From Powellomyces hirtus (Eukaryota; Chytridiomycota; Chytridiomycetes; Spizellomycetales; Powellomycetaceae), in assembly GCA_025526995.1 (NCBI GenBank), contig JAHLKG010000008.1:682001-746000 (forward strand): a DNA stretch of 64,000 nucleotides, in the 5' to 3' direction. The notes under the pieces are model-generated. The model did not search any database and was not told where the DNA came from. It saw only the letters and a program-made list of their open reading frames with translations. The position numbers and the translations under genes are program-made. Below, in pieces: positions 51,508 to 62,593 of the stretch; positions within the stretch are counted from its first letter, which is position 1; the number at the start of each line of letters is the position of its first letter.

Positions 51508-54500
51508 TCACGCGTCCAAGAACACTTTGGCGCGGTCAATGCCGTCCTCGTCCTTGATGACTACGAACCCGTTCCACTTGTTGCCCACGACGGTGTGTCC
51601 TGGCGCGACAGTGCTCGGCGGTCGGACCGAGGTCCGGTTGGACTTGTTTCCGCCTTTGCGACCATGTCCGCTGCAGAGATTGTAGCTGATGATAATGGCT
51701 TTGTAGATGAGCACCCCGAGGAGGCGGAAGGCGGAAAGACCGGCGGTAAAGTAGAGGAGGTAGACTATGTACATGCTCTGGATTCGTGGCGTGGTTTGCG
51801 TGACGATTCCGAATAGAATGATGTTGCTGGCCAGCCAAGACAGGAGCACTGTAGAAATCAAAGAACAAAAGCTTAGCTCCGACTGGAGAGGTTGAGAGTC
51901 AAGATATGGCGTGACAACCGAACTCACGATTTGTTCGGAATGACTTGTACGCGTCCTCGAGCGCGACTCGAGGATCCACTACCTTGACATCCTTGACCTC
52001 ATGCAGTCGCTTGATGTCTTCAATTCCCTCCCTCCAGACCGATTCCAACTCTCCCCGGTCCGCCACATGCACTTCCGCGACACTCTTTCCGTCCTGGTTC
52101 TTCCCAGTCTGCACCGTTGGCAGAGCCGTTCCTTCGTTATCACCCTTGGTACCCCACGAGACGTCGTGGAGATTGCAAAGAGCGTAGATTTGGAGGACGT
52201 TGATGTAACTCGGGAGAAGAAGGAGGTATTGGAACATGGAAGTCACCATATGCCAGGCGTCGCCCTGCAACACGGAGCCGAGAAGATATGTGCCGTATGT
52301 AGCTGAGAGTCCGACGACATACGACATTCCAGATCCAACCTCCGTGGGGCTGCCGAGACCCTTGTTCTCGCGAACAATTTCCACAATCTTGTATACGAGC
52401 AAGACCAAAATCGCCAACCCGATGAATGAGAAGAACACCATGGAGGCTTTGTAGATGGTTTTGGACGCTTGTGGCCGGTTACCGAGGGAAGCAATGAAGA
52501 GAAGACAGAGGAGAGTTGGGTAGATCAGGAAAAACACCTGAGCAATGTAGGCTGGGATAATGGTTTTGAGCTGATCGGCGGAAAACAGGAAATAGAAGAT
52601 CTGAGGGATAGCAATGATCAGATGGTCAGAGCTCAGTAGAAAGCGGACAAAGTAAGCACAAACTCACGATTGCAAACTGGGAAGGACCAAACCAGTTGAA
52701 TAGGAGGGAAATGGATGAGTAGACGGATTGGAGCATAAACACTGTCTTCCGTAGAACACTGTGGTTGGTGCTTAATGTCCGTGGAATGTTGACCAAGGCA
52801 TAAAGCTAGGACCGAGAATGCGGTTGATGAGAAAAGATCCGACGCTTGTTGCAAACAACATTGGAATTCACACATTCCCACATACCTGAGCAAAGAAACT
52901 TCCGTTCAACCATCTCCGCCGCTGGGCAATGAATTCTGGAACCGAGTCCGGCACGTCCGTCTCGGCTGCAGATTTGGCGACATATTTCAGCGTCCACCGA
53001 CTCTGAGGCTTGACGACCAGCTCCAGAGCCAACACTCTGCGATCGGAAACAGTCAACACATCGAGGCACACCAGAGAAAAGTATCGATGAGAACCTTTCG
53101 CTTACCTGTCTTCCGCCAAGTACAAGGTCGACAAGAAAATTCCAGGGATGATGTTGGACCCTGGTCGTACCTCTCCCTTGAAGTAAGACGCCAAAGGACC
53201 ACGATTGGGCATATTGTCCAATAGCGCCTTGTAGCGGTATGCTGAGAACGCGCCCGGAAGCACACCAATGTACCCAAAGACCGACTCGAGGGCCTTGTCC
53301 AGGTGATTCGAAATCTTGTACTCAAAGTTTTGAGACGCGACCAGCGGGTTCAAGACTCCCCTCCAATTCATTCCAACACGAATTTCTCCACACGCTCCCG
53401 CACAGTGCGGATCACGTTCGAATGCTTTCCAAAGCTTCCAAATACTGTCCTTCAGCGGCCGCGTGCCGACATCAACCAGGAGACAGACTTTTGGCTGGAT
53501 AATCGGGCACACGGCATTGAAGAACCATCGGTGCGAGTTGATCTTTTTCAAGTTCTTTTCCTTCAAACAGAAAATAAACTGAACGGGCGGGATTCCATTG
53601 TGCGTTGACCAGACCTGGAGACGATCGTCAAGGACAAGCTGCGGCGTGGACTCATAGATGTGCGCCGTTGTGGGAACGCCGTTGACGGAATGCTGGTCAA
53701 TTCCCGGAAGGTAAGCGCCCATTGTCTGCAACGCCAACAACACATTCGGGTGGATCTTGTTGCGACCATCAGATACCAACACGATGACAATCTTCTTCCA
53801 GCCATCGACATCCCATCCGTATTTGCCCTTCTTTTGGCAAAAATGCTGGATGTTCTGAAAGATGCCAAACAGGGTCCGGTTCAATTCCTCAATGCCCTCA
53901 TTGTACATTGTGACAACGATTGCTATCTCCGTTTGCCGGTTGTAATCGTGCGCAGTTCGCAGTGTGTAACCTTCTCGTACAAAGTCGTCGGGATCGCAGG
54001 TCACGGCTGTGTAATTCACCGTTTCATATTCCTCGCCTTTGCTGTACGCAACACTCGAGAGAAGAGATTCTGGCAAATGTCCTTTGATGGTAAAGTTTCC
54101 GGATGAAGGCAACTTGACGGTTTTTCGGGTTCGAACGGTCCCCTTTCGAGTCGTCCCGTGGCGCAAGAGTCCTGGTGAAGGAGTCGATAGAGACGCCAGA
54201 GTTTCGGAAGTGTCTGTTCGATCATTGAAGGCTGGCCGTGGTGATACCGGATTAAGTTCGAGGTCCGGATTCAAGGGGGAGAGCGGTTGTTTGAATCGCT
54301 GGGCAGCCAGCAAAGTTTCGCCAGCAAAAGCAACTCCTCGAGAGGCCTTCTTTGGGCGCTCGAGTCCTCCAGCGAGTATCGACGTGACCGCAGGGCGAGA
54401 CAATCGCGCAGGTTCGCGGACAGCCGCGGCTTCTGGCGGGGCGGCTGGGAAATAAGGGTTCGTAGTGCTCCGGTTGTTCGCACTGGGCTGCCAGTCTTGC

Positions 54501-54760
54501 GTCGCGAAGCTGTCGTAGAGGTCAGCCCCCGCGTCCCAACTGCCTGGTGGCGACGTAGTCGGAGGCCGCTGGTTCCGTTGCTGATCGATGAAGGAATCAT
54601 CCAAATACGGCGTGATGATGCTTGTGGGGGTATATGCTCCAGTAGAGTGGGTGGCAGCAGAGTCATTCCGGACGGGGACATTTCGTCTCGGAGGAGGGGT
54701 GATTTCGCGTGTGACAGAAGAGCTCCTGGGCTGCCTCTGCTGCTGCTGTAAATGGTTCAT
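51508..54760 (-). CDS. Chitin synthase (division 1 type)
   Basis: Exons 54760-53106, 53036-52886, 52805-52668, 52600-51928 and 51848-51508; 985 residues. The frame runs upstream of 54760 only to a TTG, so the ATG of MNHLQQQQ is used. The enzyme polymerises UDP-GlcNAc into chitin at the plasma membrane. The N-terminal 190 residues are disordered and Pro/Ser-rich; then comes the chitin synthase N-terminal region and the GT2 core with [44 protein letters not shown] and [13 protein letters not shown]. The product-binding [11 protein letters not shown] is near residue 590. Membrane segments follow, with [13 protein letters not shown] between them, the order of classes I-III. It is divergent with the chitin deacetylase gene. 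Confidence 0.96.
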
Positions 54761-55754
54761 GCTGACAACAACGAACGGCAAGCGTTGGGGGTGGAGGGCG
54801 GACTGGGAGGTGGAGATGAAGGTGCGGGGAAGGTGGGGGGCGAAGCAGGGGAAGCTTTAAGCGTGTGCCTCCTACAGCACTAACTATCATAAATCCTACT
54901 CGGTCTTTCTGTCTTGTCTTGCACTTTCCTCTTAGTTTATGCCTCCTAATGGAATCAATCGAATTCACAGCCTTTCATAACATTCTAATCAAAAGCCTTC
55001 GGAATTGAATGGATTTGCAGACGAAGAGACAAGGATGCGCTTAATCTGCCCATCACTCCTTGCCGTCTCAGAACGGCCTGTGTCACAATGGATGCTGCAG
55101 GTGTTTCAAATTGGCTTGCCACCGCTAACGTGAATCTCCCTGCCCCAGTTAAAGACCAGACGTTTGCGTTCAACAGCTTCGCTACCAGTGAGCTCAGATG
55201 GTTGAGGAGGAGGATGATGAGATGCTACGGGAGCGCACATTAGCAGCACTTCCCATCTCTTGTAACAACATGCGAACATTCGCTGGTGTCAGTGTTGCAT
55301 GTCCAAAACTGTCTCATTATAGTGCAAATGCAAAAGATCCCGAGTGAAATACTGAACTGGACGTCGGTCTCTTTGTGATGGTGTAGTTTGTGTGTCCTGC
55401 TTCCTGAGTCTGAGAGTCAGACGCTCCTGATCGCCCTCGATGGCTAGCTATAGTACAACTTGATAGTACGCGCAAAGGCAACCAAAATTTCATGAGCGGT
55501 CCACAACTGTCCACTGGCACGCTCGTCTGACTGGTGTTACTGTACACATTTGCCGCTGGCGGTACAGCCCCCCACAGCATCTTTTAAAGACAGTTTTTGC
55601 CTTTGGACTTTTGCCTTAAAAATGGAGGGTTGGTTATGCCCCCGCCCGCTTCGGAGCTTCCAGACGTAGCGTGTGTGTGTGTGTGTGCGTGTGTGTGTGC
55701 GTCCCGGCATTTTTATATCTCATTCCTTGACCCATCATCGCCTTTCCCCTCAAA
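54761..55754. promoter_or_regulatory. Shared 5' region of chitin synthase and chitin deacetylase
   Basis: 994 bp between the divergent start codons. A GT-rich microsatellite (about 55670-55700) lies about 55 bp upstream of the deacetylase ATG. Short ORFs within it lack family features. Confidence 0.5.
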
Positions 55755-57381
55755 ATGCCCTCCATCGCAAAGATTGGCGCTGTTTGCGCCCTGCTCCTGG
55801 CTACGGTTGCTGCCCAGGATCCTGCTACACCTTCGCAAACTGTCGGCAAGCCCGTCTTTGTTCCGGCTCCAGGTGCTACCCCTGCCCCTACCCCTGCCCC
55901 TGCCCCCGCACCCGCACCCGCACCCCCGGCCCGCCCTCCCGTTGTTGCTGCACCTGTTCCTCCTCAGGCTCCGGCTCCGGCACCTGCCGCACCGGTAGCG
56001 CCCGCCGCCCCAGTGCCAGCAGTGCCCACTGCGGCGCCCGGCGCCGCCAGGGTTTTTCTACCACAGAATCCGAGGCCATTCACCGGTCAATTCCCAGCTG
56101 CAGCTGCTGCGGCCGCCTATCCTAACATGCCTACCGGTACGTACTAAACAATGGTCTCTTCCAGAGTGCGCCAATGGCTGCCAAACAGGATTCTGACACT
56201 CCTTGGTGTTGCTTTTACTTCTAGTCTGGCCCGACCCAGATCAGACCAGGGGTCCCATCAATGTTCCTGCGCTCCTCTCCCACCCGCTGGTCCTCGAAGG
56301 AATGAACAAAGTCAAGGCTGCCGTTCCCGCTCGCGTTCTCGCCCTCCCTCCCTCGATTCACACCAACTCGGAAGGAGTAATCTACAACGGCGACGCAACT
56401 GCGGCCGGCGCTTGCTATGGGCCGAAAGACTGCCATCGTACCACAGCGGCCGATGGCTACCAACCTGATCTGAGGTTGTGCAACAATGCCAACGACTTTG
56501 GATTGACATATGACGACGGACCTCTCGGCCCTCAGTTCTCCCCCAACAACCAGGACCTCCTCGCCAGTCTGACTGCCACCAAGGACGCCAAGGCGACCTT
56601 CTTCCTTGCCGGTTCACCAGCCTTCTACTACCCGGCAGAGGTCAAGGCGATTTACGACGCGGGACATGAGGTTGCAATCCACACGTGGAACCACGCACCC
56701 CTCACCTCCCTTTCCAACGAGCAAATCGTTGCTGAGTTGCTCTACACCCAAGCGTGGCTTACGCGCTGCATTGGGTTCATGCCAACAATGTACCGTCCCC
56801 CGTTCGGTAAAGTGAAGAGAATTGTGGAGAAGCTTTGTTAAACACGCACACAAGTATGCTAACGATGTCTTTCCTTTTGTTCAGGTGACGTCGATGACCG
56901 CGTCCGCGCTATTGCCGGAGCTCTCGGCTTGAGAAACATCATGTGGGCCAAGGACAGCCTCGACACGGCTGCGGGCGCCACTGTTGCGTCCGTGGTTGCC
57001 ACCACCAATGCCTGGTACGTTGCCGGCCCTGGATTCATTGCCCTGCAGCACTCGCAAGATGAGGCCAAGACGACAATGTCGCTCGCCACTTTGGCGGAGA
57101 TGCGGACCCGAATGGCCGCCAACGCCTTCCCTCTCAACATTACCCCCGTCGGCAAGTGCACCGGACTGAACCCTTACGGTGAGATTGGAGCCGTCAAGAG
57201 CAGCGTCCCGGCTGAGGCTCCCAGTTCGGGCCCTAACAAGAAGGGCGCTCCGGCTCCGGCTGCCTCCAACGGCCCATCGGTTGTGGATGATCAGACTGCG
57301 GCAGCATTCACTGTCGCCGCTGCTGTTGCTCCCATGACTTTTGTCGCTGCCCTCGCCACGGCGTTTGTCGCTTTCTTTTGA
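55755..57381 (+). CDS. Secreted chitin deacetylase (CE4), likely GPI-anchored
   Basis: Exons 55755-56136, 56225-56806 and 56885-57381; 486 residues. It removes acetyl groups from chitin to make chitosan in the wall. A signal peptide (MPSIAKIGAVCALLLATVAA) is followed by a long Pro/Ala linker of PAPAPAP type (about residues 35-100). The NodB domain has LTYDDGPLGP near residue 221 (catalytic Asp and metal Asp), HEVAIHTWNH near 275 (metal His pair), RPPFGDVDDRVRAIAG and a late LQH. The C-terminus is Ser/Pro/Ala-rich and ends in a hydrophobic stretch without a basic tail (PMTFVAALATAFVAFF), as expected for a GPI signal. The Pro/Ala linker probably spans the wall. Confidence 0.94.
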
Positions 57382-58567
57382 TCTCTCATATGGCCCCCAT
57401 GATACATATATCCGCTTGCCGTTGACATTTTCCACATGCGTAGAAGTAGAAGGTAGAGCATGGCAGCAGTTTGCATGACTGGGTTTGGAGGCGTTGATCG
57501 ATCTGAAGCGTGCGCCTTCTCTTCGTCTGTGTCGTTCACACTGCTAGCTATGTCCCACACCCCCATGCCTTATACACCCGTTACAGGTAGATCCGTTACC
57601 TGAGAGTAATAGATTCCCATGGTGCCGGCACTTGCTGCGCCATACACATATCATTCTGGATTTTTGTCCTTACTGCCCCAGCTGGCTTTCGTTCCGTGCA
57701 ACTAGTAGTAAGATGCTTGCTTCCACAAAGGAGAGAGGCTACAAATCCAACCTGGCGATGGCTTCTTGTCATGCATGCTATCTGTTGAGCATTCAACAGA
57801 GACGACCATGCAGATCGGAAGCAGGCCGAATCCGGTCGAACGAGTCTTCAGCCCTCTGTCTGACACATGCTCCCTCATCAGACAATCCCTACCATGGATA
57901 TTAGCACTATCGATAAACAAAAGTCCAACGTATACAGACAAGCTTTTTGTTACTCAACATTGCCGTTTTCACATGTCACGGATTTGACACGTTGTGAGTC
58001 ACGTGAAGGGAGAGCCGTTTGCGCCGCCCTCTGCCGCCCTTTTGCGTTCCCCCTATTAGAAACTTTTGTAGCAGTCATCGATGAGCGCAAACTTGTTCGC
58101 TTTAATTTGTTCTTTTTAGCCTCAACATCCTTGTTTAAGGATCCTCACTCGGTGAATCACAACTTGTTTCATCAACTATCGATACTATTTACAGTATCGA
58201 TATCATCATCAATCATCGACACTTTTTGCATGTGCGTTTCGTTTTGTTTGGTTGCGCCAAGGTCTCTCTCGCCCCGGTCCCATCTCGTAATCCATCCATT
58301 CCCTCGTGCTCGGCCTCGCCTTTCCCACAAACACTCGCCTACCCTCCTCCTGCTTCTTCCTGGCCTCATCTGTTTTCTCCTGGTCTTTCTGTCCCCATCC
58401 CTCAACCTTAGATACAATACATCCCCATACTGGTGTTGTTTGCCCAGACCCCCCCCCTCGCCGTCTACCGTTTCATTCCTCGTAACTCGGCTGCTGGTGG
58501 CGGTGAAAAAGCTCGCGTTTTCCATCAGTCCACACCTGTCAAACGCCCACTCAGTCAGCACAACATC
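57382..58567. other. Intergenic region deacetylase-GTPase
   Basis: 1186 bp. The right half is the 5' region of the GTPase gene, pyrimidine-rich near the ATG, with a perfect hairpin at 58177-58202. ORFs covering it start only at non-ATG codons and lack family features. Confidence 0.5.
58177..58202. promoter_or_regulatory. Perfect inverted repeat with two TATCGATA octamers
   Basis: TATCGATACT, loop ATTTAC, AGTATCGATA: 10-bp arms, each containing TATCGATA. It lies about 370 bp upstream of the GTPase ATG. The octamer is known in Drosophila as the DRE; whether a fungal factor reads it is unknown. Confidence 0.5.
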
Positions 58568-60313
58568 ATGTCCTCTTCACAGCCCACCCCCTCTACCCCG
58601 AATACCCACCAGCTCTCCCGACCGTCCTCCCCAGCACCTCAAACTCTCACCTCTACCGCCCTTGACAATGTCAGCTCAACCTTCAATAACCTCATCTCAC
58701 GAACTAGAAGAACCCCAGCCGTCGACTGGAGGGAAATCCCTCAGCCTGTCAACTTGGTCAAGGTTGTCAGTCAGCCGGTGGCGCCCGGAAGCACGGCCAT
58801 CAAATATCTCGCTACGGGAATAACACCGCAGGCGGAACTGATCTTGTCGCAGTTGCCGGTTCCCATTCACATTGTGGCGTTTACTGGGTTTGGAAGGTGA
58901 GCTATTGGCGACGAGCGAGCTGGTCTTTAGCAGAGAACAAGATGGACTGGGGCACCGGGCGGGGCAGCGGCGGGGTATGGCATAATGTGTTTATATGCGA
59001 CTTCGCAGTGGAGCTCACAGCTTCTGGTGATACCAGGAGCAGAACCAGACAGATGACATCCTTCGCTGTGATCCATTACGGGCAGAATATGCAAGCTAAA
59101 GGATTTCCTCCCACTCGTTTTTAGATCCGGAAAATCATTCACAGCAACCAAAGTTCGCGCCCACCTTACTGGAAACAACGATCACCAATTCGCATCAGCT
59201 CCCGGAAACATCCCCTGCACGCACGGTATAGACATGATGGTCTTTGACAACCCTCGCGGACCTGGCACAGTCGTCTTCCTCGACTGCGAAGGTGGTGCGA
59301 ACCACAACCAAACTGCGCTTCCTTTCGTTATTGGACTTGCTGCACGTCTTTCAACCCAGCTGTATGCTTTTGAGCGTGGATGTTTCACCACCGGTGGACT
59401 CGACACGGTTATGCAGGTGATCAACATGGGCCATGCGACAAGCGCCGACGACGTTGACATCACTCGGCAGCTCATTTTGGTCGAGAACATGTCCATCAAT
59501 GGTGATATTCCTGACCGACGTCTTCTGGAAGATCTTCTAAGTGAAGAGGACGGTGATGAACAAACCAACCGTGTCCGTCGCCTCATCAAGGAGAGATTTG
59601 ACACCAGTTTCGCCAAGCTTCCATTCACCATGAAGGGCAACGCTGAAGTTCACCAGGAAGCCGTTGCTACTCTTGCCGACTCCCTTGCGGACAACCTCAC
59701 ACCTTTCGTTATTGGCGGAGTTCCTGTGGACGGCGCCGTAGTTGTGCAGCTTATCAACGAGCTTCTCGCTCAAATTTCAGCCGGAGGTAGCCGATTCAAC
59801 ATGGTCTCTGCGACGGAAGCTCTGGTAGCCAACATGGCGGCAGAGGCTGCCAACGCGGTCTGGACAGACTTCATTGCCAAGGTGCGCAAACAGGGCAACC
59901 ACCCAGTGCAGATCAATGGACGCAAGCATCTGCGTACGGTGTTGCGAGAAGTAGAAGGCGCTGCCAACACATGCATCAATGAATTGGAATCCTTCACGAC
60001 CAAATTGGTCCCAGCCGAACCCGCCACTGTCGCTAAACAAACGTGGGATCGCAACTTCCGCAACTTTGAACAAGACATCCGCGCTGCGCACAAGCGGAAA
60101 GCCGACGAACTCGCCAAATACACGCAATGGGCAGATCGGATCAACCGCCTCGTCAACGAAATTGTTGCTCAGGTCGTTGAAGCCATTCGCCAGTTTATCC
60201 GATTCGCTCGCTTCTCGACGAGCCTGATACTGATGAGCAACTACTACTTCTGGCGAAGTTCATTCAACCTCGTGACCGGAATCGCTCAAGGCGTCATATC
60301 CGGCGGCAACTAG
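58568..60313 (+). CDS. GBP/GB1-like P-loop GTPase
   Basis: Exons 58568-58896 and 59125-60313; 505 residues; the 228-bp intron splits the P-loop codon block. The start is the ATG of MSSSQPTPS; the frame upstream has only a TTG. Residues 1-75 are Ser/Pro/Thr-rich. The G domain has FTGFGRSGKSFTATKVRA (GxxxxGKS), HGIDMMVFDNPRG as a switch region, and VVFLDCEGG as the DxxG motif, followed by NQTALPFVIGLAARLS, as in guanylate-binding and related dynamin-like GTPases. A helical region follows (RRLIKERFDTSFAKL; charged helices around 60000-60200). The C-terminus has a hydrophobic stretch (SLILMSNYYFW ... LVTGIAQGVI) that may insert in a membrane. The exact subfamily is not clear; animal GBPs are defence GTPases, but no such role can be inferred here. 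Confidence 0.78.
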
Positions 60314-62593
60314 TTTGGGATCATTAGCGAGCTATCTGACACCCTCCCAGGGCTTGCTCGTATTCGGGCAGTGACCCAGCAGCTCCTTCCATCTATTCAT
60401 ATCCCACTTATAATTACTACCGAAGTGTGGTTACATGCTCCCGATGCAACGAATGCAACGCCACCTCCTTCGATTGGCAGCCGACACAACATACGAAGAC
60501 GTCATCGAGACCCTACTCACACGTATCTATCGACACCCGCATTCTTTTCATTCTGCGACGCCACGGTTCACTTTTGTGTGAAATTTCCTTGCAATGTTTG
60601 TTACTCTCTTTGTGCAATTTTAGTTGGCTGCGCTGGAATTTCAGGTTGGGGACATGTGGGGTCTAGCTAGGACTCCCCGTCTCGCTCCCCGCACCCCTCC
60701 GCACCCATCTCGCATTCCCATGTGTTTTTCCTCGCTCTCTGTCGCCTAGGAGAACGGGCAAGTAGTGTGTTTCTCATATCTCGTATAATACAATTTTCAT
60801 GCCCCACCCCCAAGAGTCTGTCCGCAATCAGTCCCTAGTTTCCTCCTCCCCGACTGTTGCGCAAACGGATCTGCAGGGTGGCTGGTATGACAGGAACCAT
60901 CCGGCATTTTCTCGATATCGCGCAGCAGCGATCGAGGGGTGATGAATAAATAATCACATTTTGTTGCGCATCTGTATTATCATTGTGCCGCGTGGTTGTG
61001 CGGAATTTGACCAACACGCTTTCCAAACTATATGTAATTCTCCTTCTCCCTCCGACTCCACAAAACTGTCGATAAGCCCTCTGTGCTCTCGCAGTCTTTG
61101 TGCACTCGTTTGCAATGCAGATTAGTGAGTGGATGGGGCTCCACACTCCAAAATGAAATGACCCCATGTCGGCGTGTATCAGTCGATGCCAATGACGAAC
61201 AGCCGGTTTCTGCAGATTCCAACAAGGCGCTTCATCCTCGCAGATCAGCGAATTCACGGAGGGCATCCAGCCTCAAAGGAACCATGTTCGAAACCCACTT
61301 GAAAGGATTTTGCTGCGGCCGCACACTTCATACCGACGAGCGCTTTCTTAGTTTACGAAAACAAGTACGAACAAGTACCGCTCATCCCGCAAACTGCGAC
61401 GAAAACATTTGGCCCCAGTACTGGGACGTCACAATGGCTGGCCCCAGTATACATGATTGTTCTTCTTGATTGTCAACTACACGTGGACTTTCGCGTTGGG
61501 TGTGCCCGCGTGTGCCCGCCCCCTTGACTATGAGGCTCTCTTGTCGTTGCACATCAAGTCGAGGGTGCGGAGGACGAACAGGCGGGTGGCGTAGTGCCGT
61601 CCAGTCGAGATTGAGCGCAGCGTGTCGGTCTTGTCAAAGCCGCGAGAAATGTGAGGACATGCGATGGTTGCTGTACGCCAACTTGAAGCATGCCATGAAG
61701 GAATCGAAAACGGGAAAGCGCGATTCGTCCGGGTGTTCACCCATTAGTGTGTTGACATTGGTCGAGGTCGACATACGCAGCCCACTGCACCGGTCATATG
61801 AGCGGGTGTTTCTCGAAAGGGGTCGGATGTACAACGGCCTGGGATGAGATAGGATAGCCGCCATCCATCCATGCGTTGATGTGGATCGCCAGGATCGCGG
61901 TGTGGCGCCCGTCGGAAGGCGGAGGAGGGCCGGTGGTCCTAGTAAGCATCTACTGCATTAGACCCTTGGGGGTCTTGGATGAATGAGAGACAGGAAAACA
62001 GTGATCTCCCTGTACAAACAAACAATTACTGTACTTTAGGCGCTCGACAACTCAGCGGGAGAACACTGTAACGAAAACCAGTGGTTTCTTCACGCCCTGG
62101 GCCGACCACTGTACCGCTCCGTCCAGTACTTGTACGGCTCTTTCAGCTCAGCGGCGACCCCATTGTTCCCATATTTGGGCGTGAAGAATGACGACATGCA
62201 TCGGTTCTTCCCTATTGTGCCAAGTAAGAAAACATATTATGAAAAACGGTGAGGGATAATGTGCGTATGAAAACAAATGCTTCTACCTGAGGATGACGTT
62301 CGAGATGGGTGGAAAGATGGGCAATATTAACGAAGATCCCGGCTTGAACTCTCTATAGCACCCCACACATTGTAACAACACGATATCTGAATACCATCAG
62401 GATAGCTGGACCGTAACTTTAGCTACAGCAGCTTCCCCAGGGTGGTTCACCCTTCCCTACTATTGGCGATTACATCAACTTGTATTCCAAATGGTCAAGT
62501 CAAATAGAATTTCGAAAAACTATGGCCAACAGCTAGCTACCTAAGATGCAATGGACTAGCTAAAAGCGCAACAAGAATCAATTGGTTCTCAGG
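60314..62593. other. 2.3 kb without an assigned gene; exon-like fragments
   Basis: No recognisable family. Three fragments look protein-like. On the minus strand 61864-61634 reads NTLMGEHPDESRFPVFDSFMACFK and continues one base out of frame as RGFDKTDTLRS to a stop at 61528. On the minus strand about 62210-62090, a strong 3' splice site (TTTTCTTACTTGGCACAATAG) is followed by KNRCMSSFFTPKYGNNG ... YWTERYSGRPRA and a stop. On the plus strand 62040-62220 reads LDNSAGEHCNENQWFLHALG and onward. The first could be a frameshifted gene or pseudogene. I could not assemble a full model. Confidence 0.4.

Noticed and set aside
60835..61469. ORFs on both strands 3' of the GTPase gene
   Set aside because: They overlap on opposite strands, lack domains and show no splice-supported extension.
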